Shown here piece by piece: positions 55,895 to 64,000 of a DNA stretch of 64,000 bases. How positions within the stretch are numbered: the stretch's first letter is position 1; every line of letters begins with the position of its first letter. This DNA is from Podospora pseudocomata (taxonomy: Eukaryota; Ascomycota; Sordariomycetes; Sordariales; Podosporaceae). The notes beneath the pieces were generated by a model that had not been told where the DNA came from, searched no databases, and was given only the letters and a program-made list of their open reading frames with translations. A program made the translations under genes and the position numbers. The stretch spans positions 1,550,001 through 1,614,000 of the forward strand of contig NC_085891.1 in NCBI RefSeq assembly GCF_035222375.1. The letters run 5' to 3'.

Positions 55895-56110
55895 ATGTGC
55901 ATCTACACCTCCAACATCTGGACCTGCGGCTGCGTGGTCAAGAACAAACCCGCCGTCCGCACCCATCCCTGCAGCCACGTTCTCCAGGGGGCCGCTTGCC
56001 CTACCCCGGCGGCAATCACTGTTCGGGCAGTTTACATTGATGGGAAGTGCTACCGTCATCATATGGAGCATAGGGGTCGTGAGCATCGTGGGGATGGGAG
56101 ATATAACTAA
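55895..56110 (+). CDS. CGC-motif family member 5
   Basis: 71 codons starting GCAAAATGTGC, 7 bases after a probable 5'-UTR intron acceptor (CACCAG). Residues 1-13 are M-C-x-Y-x4-W-x-C-G-C, exactly in register with members 1-3. Further cysteines at about 26, 35 and 52. The C-terminus is rich in His, Arg and Gly (MEHRGREHRG). The stop TAA is followed at once by repeated CTAAC sequences and TAG-GTGGGT, so branch-point-like and donor-like signals again crowd the stop. It is intact and probably expressed. No signal peptide and no characterised homologue known to me. Confidence 0.62.
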   Translation: MCIYTSNIWTCGCVVKNKPAVRTHPCSHVLQGAACPTPAAITVRAVYIDGKCYRHHMEHRGREHRGDGRYN

Positions 56111-56665
56111 ACTAACTAACTAGGTGGGTTGAGTAAAAGAGTGTTTGAGAAAAAGCTCTTCCTTTTTTCCTTCCCCTGGTAGGAAAAGGGAGAGTTTGAG
56201 GTGAGTAGATAGCGACGAAAGTGATGAGGATCAATACATAATTTTAATCAAATACGAAAACTTTTTTCTCTTTATGAAGCACTGGGACGGTTTGATGTTA
56301 TTGTGATTTAGGTATGTCGTTGTGAAGTTTGTGGTTGTCTAAGCTGCTTGATATGAAGACTCGAATGGCGAGACCTCGAAGAGCCTGCCCGGCTTCTCGG
56401 AGCAGTTGTGAATTTGTTCCTAGATGTACCGGTAATGTCTGCCGCCTGGTGTGAGTAGGTGCCTGTAGAGAGTCCCTAAGTTCTGTGACAGGAAGGAGAC
56501 GCTTTACTATTGGCCCTGGTGAATAATTGGTGGCACGGGATACCACGCCCTGTGAATGACATGATCAGATAGACCAGATAAAGAATAGCTTACGTACTCT
56601 CACTTCAACCACAGCTCTCAACCACAGATTAAACCTCCCAACCCAACCTCCAATACCCTCCCACA
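56111..56665. other. Intergenic
   Basis: 3' region of the small gene and promoter of the dehydrogenase gene; the last 60 bp are CAACC/CTCCC-rich leader. No gene or repeat is supported. Confidence 0.45.
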
Positions 56666-57568
56666 ATGCGCCTCGGCTTCCTAGGCCTAGGCACAATGGG
56701 CACCCCCATGGCCCTCAACCTATCCCACCACTTCCCCCTCACAGTCTGGAACCGCTCCCCCTCAAAATACTCCCCCCTCCTCCAACCCGGCAGCACCGCC
56801 AAACCAGCTGCAAACCCCCTCCAACTAATCCACCAATCCGACCTCATCTTCCTAATGCTCTTCAACGAACAAGCCATCCTCTCCATTCTCACCCCCGATC
56901 TAATCCCCCACCTCCGCAACAAAACCCTAGTCAACACCTCCTCCGTCTCCGTCCCCTTCAGCCAGCACCTCAACACCTCAATCACAACCGCAGGCGGCAC
57001 CTTCATCGAGATGCCCGTCAGCGGCAGCAAAATCCCAGCCCAGCAAGGCCGTCTAGTCGGCATGCTAGCCGCAAACAACCCCTCCCTCGCAGACAGCATC
57101 AGACCTTACATCCAGCCCATGACCAGCGCAGCCATCTACTGCGGCCCCGTCGGCTCCGGCCTCAAGATGAAATACGCTGTCAACACCTTCCTCATCACCG
57201 TGACCGTCGGCTTGGCCGAGGCCGCGAACCTGGCTTCGGCACAGGGGCTGGACCTTGACGCCTTTGGGCAGGTGCTCGAGGCTGGGCCGATGGCCTCTGC
57301 TTACTCAAAGCTTAAAGTTGACAAGATTCTCAGGGAGGATTGGTCAGCTCAGGCTACCATAAAGGACTGCTACAACAGCACTCAGCTTATCACGGCCGCT
57401 GCGGAAGGTACAGGCGCCGAGACTCTCCTGACCCAGTTGTGTGGCTCATTATACAAGCGGGCGATTGAGTCTGGGTTTGCTGACGAAGACATGATATCTG
57501 TGGTCAAGTGTCTGCCAAAAAGAGGCGATGAAGAGTGTTGTGATAAAAAAGGGGGCTTTCAAGGTTGA
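56666..57568 (+). CDS. Beta-hydroxyacid dehydrogenase (3-hydroxyisobutyrate dehydrogenase-like)
   Basis: An intronless frame of 300 residues, full length for the family. It starts with the Rossmann motif GFLGLGTMGTPMA at residues 4-16, followed by the NRSP strand end that contacts NAD(P). The substrate-binding MPVSGSKIPAQQG lies near residue 116, and the catalytic lysine is expected in GLKMKYAVN near residue 170. The C-terminal helical domain is complete. Enzymes of this family oxidise short beta-hydroxyacids such as 3-hydroxyisobutyrate, tartronate semialdehyde or glyoxylate-type substrates; the exact substrate cannot be assigned. There is no obvious mitochondrial presequence, so it may be cytosolic and closer to the GLYR or phosphogluconate-like branch. 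The first 500 bp of the coding strand are extremely C-rich. Confidence 0.88.
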   Translation: MRLGFLGLGTMGTPMALNLSHHFPLTVWNRSPSKYSPLLQPGSTAKPAANPLQLIHQSDLIFLMLFNEQAILSILTPDLIPHLRNKTLVNTSSVSVPFSQHLNTSITTAGGTFIEMPVSGSKIPAQQGRLVGMLAANNPSLADSIRPYIQPMTSAAIYCGPVGSGLKMKYAVNTFLITVTVGLAEAANLASAQGLDLDAFGQVLEAGPMASAYSKLKVDKILREDWSAQATIKDCYNSTQLITAAAEGTGAETLLTQLCGSLYKRAIESGFADEDMISVVKCLPKRGDEECCDKKGGFQG

Positions 57569-57720
57569 GAATGAGGGAAAGTAAGAGAGAATTCCGGGAT
57601 GTCTATGAATGGGGTTAGCAAGTTAGGATGGTTATGAAGGTTAAAAGTCTTCAATAATAAGAAAAGCTGCCTATTCGTCTCGTCAGGGACTTGTGCAGAG
57701 CTAATTCTCCTTCCAGCCCT

Positions 57721-60700
57721 TCATTCCTCGTCATCCCCCTCATCACCCCTCTTGGCTAGCTCCTCCTCAGTAATCACCTCGAGTGTAAAGTTAGCCTGGC
57801 ACGACACGAGATCCTTGCCACCGCGCGTCACGGTGCACGTCACTGTGTACGTGGTTGGCGACATGAGCGGTGGCTCGACACCGTCCTTTTGCTTCACGAT
57901 ACCGCCGTCCTGGCCCGCGGCCGTGATGAGCTCAAAGCTGTTGGCGTCGAGCGGGGGCGAGATGGACCAGCGCATGGCATCACTCGGCTCATAGTCGAAT
58001 TTCGGGTAGTTGCGTTCATTCTGGTCGAGTCAACATGTGTCAGCATTTTCCTAATTGTATACATGACGTTGGCAAGTAGGGTGGAATTTACCTTGAGTTT
58101 GTTGGTCAACACCCACTTGGGCGAGCTGTACTCCAAGTTTCCAGGGCCCATTGCCTCCATTTCAACCTCCCAGACATAAAATGGCACCGCAGGCCCTGGT
58201 AGCTCCGGCCGAGGTCCGTGACCCTGGCGGTACATTATGTCCCTGAGGCGATACTTCTTGACAGCCTCTTCATACTTTCCAACATCCACCAGTACAAGTC
58301 CGCCGGGCTGCTTGTTGCCTCTGTCAAAGGTGCGTCCCAGATCGAGGTTGCCTCGGCGAATGCGCGCCTTGCTTGCCAGCACGTTCTTCTTGCCGTCAAC
58401 CTTTGGCGGCTCTAGGACCTCGACCTCCCACTGCAAGGAAGGAAGCAACGCCTTCCACTCGGGGTCGGCGCCGGGGCGTTGCTTAACGATGGCGTTGTTG
58501 CTGCTGTCTGTCGACAAATACCACAGCACTGCTCGCTTGCGGTCTTTCTCCTGGATGATGCGCTTGGTGTAGATCAAGCTCTTGCCATAGGCGTCTGTCT
58601 CAAAGCTCCAGATGGTGTCGGATGTGTAGTCTAGAGCGTCGCCGAGGTCGACGGCGCCCTCGGTTTTACCGAGATGCAGATACTTGGCGTCAATGGAGCT
58701 GGTGTCTTCCTGGCCAATATCGCCGGCCCGCCGCATTGGTCCCTTGAAAGTCAGGCCAGGAAGGGATGGGTTTTGATCGACAGCAGGCACGGTACGAATG
58801 TAGTCGGATGCTTGCATCGGGTTGTCTACCCAAAGTCCTGCGGGCCGGGCCTTGTCTTCCACAAACTTCTGGATTGGATCGCGGTGGTCTGGACGTGAGG
58901 TAATCAGCAAGAAAGAAGCGTACACGTGGAGGTTCAGAAGTGACGGGTACATACCGGTGGTAAAATACCAGACAAGAAACAGGATTATTCCGATGACAGC
59001 AAAGACGATAGCGATAGGCCCTGACCATGCGGCAACGAGCGCGAGACCTGAATAGGCAGCCCCGAGACCTAGACCGAGAGGAATTAGGAGTCAGTCTCAC
59101 CACTCTGGGTCATCAAGACGACTGGGAGGGTGAACTTACCTGCGGCAACCCATCCGAGGATAATCCCGGCCACTTGAATGACAGATGAAGTGAACATGAT
59201 CCAGTCCATCGCCTGGAGCAAACCGTCCTTGTTCGAGTCGAGTTCGATGAGGATCAAAACGATACTGACAATGCCCAAGACCACGCTAGTGAGAAAGAGT
59301 CAGCCATGCTGCCACACACAAACAAAGCCCCTTCATTTGGGCTGAATGGAAGAAACTCACCCAAGAACAGCCCCCATGAACTCCCCAACATTCCTGCCAA
59401 ATATCTTCTCAAATCTGCTGAACTCGAGCAACCCCTCCTCCTTGGCAGCAATTCGAGCAGCCAAGTCCTTGGTCTGCTCGGCAGTACGAGTGAACCAGCT
59501 GCCGAATCCCTTTTGAACCCGCAAAGCGCCATTCTCAATCTTGTTGACGGCACCTTCCCAGCCAAAGGCGGTACCAAGCTTCTCATACCACCGCTTAGCG
59601 GCCATGTCGCCCCAGAATTGGTACAAACGCAAGGTGCCTTGGGCAACTTCGATGATGAGCATACCAGCCAGACCGCCGAGGGCACTGCATGCTCTGTCAA
59701 TATCTCAAGTCAAAAGTACTGGAAAACAAACAGAAAGAAACTTACAATCCCCACTTCACCTTCTGCTCTGGCGACATGCTCCTCCATTCGCCAGTCAAAA
59801 GAGGCTGGACGAGTACAACAACACTGGTGAGGACGGTAAGCACCCGGACCGAATTGGCAATTTTGGCAACATTCTGAAACCATGGCCTGTTGTACAGTTC
59901 ACGATGCCATAACTCAATCGTGGCACCCCATGAGCCCAAGGTGCTACTGGTGCGGGAAAGCGCAAACAACATCTTGAAAACCTTGCGGCGCAGTTCGTCC
60001 TGTTGATAGAGCAGCAGCGCGGCCTCGATGGCCTCCTTGTGCGCCTCCATGTCGATATTCTGGTACTGCTTGATGTACTGATCCAGACACTCCTTTACCA
60101 AGTCGTCAATGTCCTGCTTTGTATTGCCGGTCAGGTCGACCATCTGCGGGATGATTGTCGTCATCTGGTACAGCCTGACTTCTTCATTGAAGGCTTGCAT
60201 AAAGCTCTTGCCTCCAGGCTTCGTGTTGTTGGCGTTGTCCTCAAGAATGCCAAACAGCGTGTTCAACTGCTTCAACCGCATGGCCACGGAGCTCGACACA
60301 CTGCCAGACATGTACTGGCCGTACCACATCTTGACGGCCGAGTTTTGGACCCAGTACAGAAGCTGCATAGCCCAATACAAGTTCTTGTCGCGCGCCCATT
60401 TGGCCAAGTTGTCGATCTCAGCAAGGGCGCTTGCGAGGTTCTTTTCAAAGTCAGGATTGCCGGCGCCGAGTCCCGATGTCTTGGCTTTGAACTGCTCCTT
60501 CATTCTGTCGGCAAACTTCTTCAAGTCTTCCTTATGGCCCCCATTGCGTTGATCAGACAGGAACTCCTTCATGGTGGGAAACTTCTCGAAATAGCGGTAC
60601 CGATAGAGCTTGGCCGAGTGCCGCTTGTAGACCTCACTCTCGGCGGGGATCGACTTGAGCCGTGCAGCTGCGCGAGCTCCGTTGCAGTGTTTGCCCCATT

Positions 60701-62248
60701 CGGTAGTGCCTTGTGCAAGCACAGACGTGATAAGGGGAACCTGGAGCGTTTTGTACCACGCTGCATTACCCGGATCGTCATTGGCGACTGCCAGCACCTC
60801 AGGCTCAAGGTGTACTTGAGAAGCGCTGATGAAGGTAGTCCTCAGATCCTCGTCCATGTGATAGATGATGATGTTCTGAAAATCCTTCATAGCCACCGTT
60901 GCCACAGAGTCACGGTAGCCGGAAGGATCCTCCTTGTCCTGTACCATGGGGTCAAAGGTCATAAGTTGATGGACGGCCAGCTTGGCTTTGGGGGGTGCAT
61001 CAGCAGCAGCAGCCATAATAAAAGACGGTGCCTCTGCGACGGACATGGCAGAAAACGACTTCTCGGTGCCTTCGACGACGCTGAGGTCCTCAGTCATGCT
61101 AGCAGCAACGACAGATTCATCGGCGCTCTCTTCCATACGAAGCGACCCCTTGACGGCGTAAATCACGCCTTCAGAGTCTTCGTAGGCTCCCACGAAGCTA
61201 TCGGCGAAGGGGGTCATCTGAATTTTCCACTTGACTGGGAAGACAGACTTGATGGCCGATTGACTACGTTGGGCTGGGGCAGGGGGCACAAAACGTCGAT
61301 TCGTGATGGTGGTGTTTATGAAGGCACCATCATCGGTGCTCTCTCCGATGATGCATGTGTAGTCCGGGCCGTACAGGTCCATGGTGAGGTTAAACTCAGT
61401 TGGGGGATCGGAGTCTGTGCAGGTAGTTCAGTACCCGGCCTTGCTCCAACCTGAAGATAGTAGGGGAGGAGAAACATACAGTTGTCAAAAAACATATTCT
61501 CAGCGACCCAATCCTCCTGCAAGTCATTCCCTCTATTGGCGATGTCGTAACCCCAGGTAAATTTGCCCTCTTCCCAGCTGGCGTTAGTCCACTTGTCAGA
61601 CTTGACATCCCAAGCCAGCGTCGACTTGTGCGTGTCGAGGTAGGCGCCAGCATTGGCTGCGACCTCGACATCGTACCAGCTCGCCTTCTTGTCGAGCTCG
61701 ACATTGATAACGTCCGATCCGATGGCAATTGAGGCTGCAGGTGCGTTGCCCTCAAGACTCACATATCCAGAGACTCGCGATGCTTTCAGTTGAGGAGAAA
61801 GCTGGGCTGACGGTTGCTCAAGCACCGTGTCAAAGACATAGCTATTGGTCGAAGAGAACCAGTTCACATCAGAGGGCTTGACGCCAACACTGCCCAGCTG
61901 CAGGCCGCTGCTGTCAGAACCATGTTGACCGATCACAATGGTTTTGCCTTCAATAGCTTGGGCAGCGGCTGGAGCGGCCTGGGCATTGTCGTCCTGGACG
62001 ACACGCACCGAGTAACTCCGCGGGAGTCCGAAGCACTGCGGATTGTTCTTGTGAAAAGCCTTGGCATCTGGTCCCAAATGAGAAAAGAACTCTTGAGGTT
62101 TGAGAAAATTGAACTTACAAGAAGGAAGAGCGTTGATTTGCTTGGCGTAACGGTGCAAAGCTCTCCGATAGGCCCTGCTCTGCGGGCCCCGGCAGGCACC
62201 ACCAGAAGAGCTGTGTGCACTGGCCAGGTATGACATAGCGTCTGCCAT
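57721..62248 (-). CDS. Large multi-exon membrane protein, function unknown
   Basis: Eight exons on the minus strand: 62248-62119, 62067-61480, 61414-59746, 59693-59361, 59285-59140, 59068-58955, 58888-58092 and 58020-57721. All seven introns have GTAWGT/GTGAGT-like donors and YAG acceptors, and all phases agree, giving 1,358 residues. The N-terminal 240 residues look beta-rich (Val/Ser/Asn, alternating). Residues about 240-770 are long alpha-helical, charged segments. Hydrophobic segments follow near 768-785, 800-815, 908-922, 935-956 and 962-992. The C-terminal 360 residues are soluble and beta-rich, and end in acidic EEELAKRGDEGDDEE. No signal peptide is evident. I recognise no named domain. 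The helical bundle plus central membrane segments might suggest a channel- or pore-like organisation, but that is only an impression. The start context (CACCATGG) is good. Confidence 0.75.
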
Positions 62249-62747
62249 GGTGTCAGTTTTGGCAAGTGCAATGGCGAGAGCAGAATGCTGTTGACAAAAA
62301 GCTGTTGAAGCGAAGGAAGATGGAAGTGCTTTCAAAGTTCTTCTACTGATCTATCTATACTATATGGTCTTATTAGGTTCCTCAACTGCAAGTCTACCTA
62401 TTCCCAGCTTTGAGGAGACAATACATGAGCCAGCGTTTCCTGTGAGCCTATTGTTTGCTTTGGAGAAGATGGAACAAGCCGAAATGCAACCCTGGAGTCG
62501 AGAGGCTAGAGAGCTTTGGATCTTCAGCTCAACACTAGAGGTTTAGCTAGCCCATTTCGGACAGTTCTAGACCTCTCACACAGTCTCCTCCCCACATCAC
62601 AACCTTTCCCTGAAAAATATTTTTCTAGGAAGAATCGACCAATCAGGAGCTGGTTACTCCTTCTAGGGCCTTGGAAGCCCTCCTTTCTGAATACCCTCAT
62701 CACTCCCCCCCCCTACACAAGCCGCATCCCCACCTACCACGACGACG
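62249..62747. other. Intergenic, promoter of the membrane-protein gene and left flank of the LINE
   Basis: Likely holds the promoter of the minus-strand gene and the 5' end or flank of the LINE-like element. Composition changes to C-rich near 62,690. I cannot place the element's 5' boundary. Confidence 0.4.
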
Positions 62748-64000
62748 ATGGCCTCGACGGCCCCAGGAGGCTACCGCCTCTCGAACAACTCGAAGCACGA
62801 GATCTACTTAGGCTTCTCCGAGGCCTGGAAAGCAGTGCTTTTCGACAACAACGTCCCGGCTGAACAAGCCACGCTCGAGCAGCGGCGACTCGCAGAAGAA
62901 CTAGTCGCCAAAACCCACGCGAAAATGACGGCACCAGGCGCCCGGACCCCCAACTGCCTGTGGAACTGCGAGGGCTGCCTGGCCTGCGCAGGTTCCTGCT
63001 ACGACGATCCGTGTCGAAACGAGCAATGCCCCTCACACGCGGACCGCAGGGAAGACAGCCTTTTCGCCGACGAAGCCGCCCTCAGAAGGGACGAGGAGAT
63101 GGGAGACTCCCTCCCAACGACCAGACCGGCCACTCCCACCCCGACCGGGAGGACCGCAGGGACACTACCCCCTCACCCACTGCCGTCGCGCCCACGCAAG
63201 GCAACGGCCCCCCCGACAACCCAGACAGAGGCTGTCCCCCTCGGACTGGATAGGCCCAACGCGCGGGGCCTCGAGGACAGCAGACACGCCGGAAAAGTCT
63301 CCCTTAGTCCAGAGATACAGTCCCTATTCGAGGACATGGAACACGACAGGACACAAGCGCTCCAAAGACAGGAGGTCCTCAGGGATATGGCACAGAGCCT
63401 AAATGACGCCCTGACAAGACAGCTGAACGGACCCCAAACGGAGGTGGGCTTCTTTCTGCCAAGAAAAGGTCCTCTGGCTCTTCAGGATCCTCAAGGACAT
63501 CGACGGAACCACCGGTGCGCCCGGCTCGGCCCGCAGCGCCTGGTCGACCAGCTTCGATTCCAAGAACTCCTCGACAAGTACAACCAGGAGCACCAGCCCA
63601 GCGACAGAGGCCCGGGGCCCCTCAAAGACCCCCAAACTTACCAAGACCCCGACGGGCAGCAACGCAACCAGCGTCACGTGGGCCCAGGTGGCGACGAGCG
63701 GGGCCAGCGGCAGCCAAGCCGCCGGCAGCGCGCGGACATGTGTCACCAGCCTGACTGCCCACGCCCCCGATCCAACAGCGGGCTGGAAAACAGTGGGCCG
63801 CAACAACAAGGCCAACCGAGAGGACGACCGCCTTTTCGTAAGGCTCCCCGACGGCCACCCGTGGAGACAGGCATCAGCGGAGGGCTTCAGAGTCGCACTC
63901 TGCCGACAGCTCGGGGCCCCACTCAGCCTCATCCGCTCGGCCAAACAAGTCGACACTGGCTTCGCGATCGTCCCAGCCGACAAGAAGGCGCGGACGCAAC
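62748..64000 (+). mobile_element. LINE-like (Tad-type) non-LTR element, ORF1 region, partial
   Basis: From the ATG at 62748 a GC-rich coding stretch runs to the window edge. Residues 1-65 are charged and helical. A cysteine cluster follows (CLWNCEGCLACAGSCYDDPC) near residue 75. A coiled-coil-like segment (PEIQSLFEDMEHDRTQALQR) lies near 63,300. After a Ser/Pro linker, a different frame encodes VTWAQVATSG and then DDRLFVRLPDGHPWRQASAE and TGFAIVPADKK, the arrangement seen in ORF1 (gag-like) proteins of fungal Tad-clade LINEs. At least one frameshift lies between about 63,430 and 63,600. Reverse transcriptase would lie beyond the window. Identification rests on this C-terminal pattern only. 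Confidence 0.6.

Noticed and set aside
60003-61454. 483-codon plus-strand frame opposite the large membrane-protein gene
   Set aside because: The opposite strand has seven phase-consistent introns and coherent exons, so this frame is a shadow.

Overview
The window is nuclear DNA of a filamentous ascomycete, most likely a sordariomycete and possibly Sordariales. The evidence is short spliceosomal introns (about 50-110 bp, GTRNGT donors, CTRAC-like branch points, YAG acceptors), a Zn2Cys6 regulator, HET-domain genes, Ty1/Copia and LINE-type retroelements, and nonsense codons of the C-to-T / G-to-A type that repeat-induced point mutation (RIP) would make. The species is not identified. No tRNA, rRNA or CRISPR was seen.

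Layout. 0.7-6.9 kb: a Zn2Cys6 transcription factor (minus strand), a 2.2 kb intergenic stretch holding a degenerate CAGATAGCC-containing repeat, and a three-exon protein with a disordered N-terminus (minus strand). 6.9-13.5 kb: gene-poor DNA that grades into the long pyrimidine-rich leader of a C2H2 transcription factor (13.55-15.34 kb), whose start codon overlaps the stop of a uORF. 16.4-32.7 kb: metabolic and enzyme genes, namely a secreted-type isochorismatase-fold hydrolase, a SET-domain protein with a signal peptide, NAD-specific glutamate dehydrogenase, and kynureninase. A 5.7 kb gene-free gap lies between the last two. 32.8-43.5 kb: a block resembling fungal allorecognition or NLR-type regions, with an intact HET-domain gene, a divergent coiled-coil gene carrying an internal duplication, a broken HET gene, and a broken large HATPase (NO VEIN/sacsin-like) gene. 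44.9-56.1 kb: a family of very small cysteine-containing proteins with an invariant C-G-C at residues 11-13 (five loci, one with a premature stop), plus a small broken membrane-protein gene. A 5.9 kb Copia element with nearly identical LTRs and a perfect 5-bp target-site duplication has inserted into this block. 56.7-62.2 kb: a beta-hydroxyacid dehydrogenase and an eight-exon, 1,358-residue membrane protein of unknown function. 62.7 kb to the end: ORF1 of a LINE-like element, frameshifted and cut by the window edge.

How parts fit together. The left half is conventional regulation and amino-acid metabolism; glutamate dehydrogenase and kynureninase are both catabolic, but nothing shows co-regulation. 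The middle is accessory DNA where self-recognition-type genes, tiny cysteine-containing genes and retroelements accumulate and decay. The best candidate for something undescribed is the small-protein cluster. Its members share the N-terminal motif, most share a TATTTAAG-like or TATA core promoter about 145-170 bp upstream of the ATG, and several have a stop codon formed within or next to a consensus 5' splice donor. Gene models rest on reading frames and splice consensus only. Several frameshifts lie in or near homopolymers, so sequencing error is possible for those.
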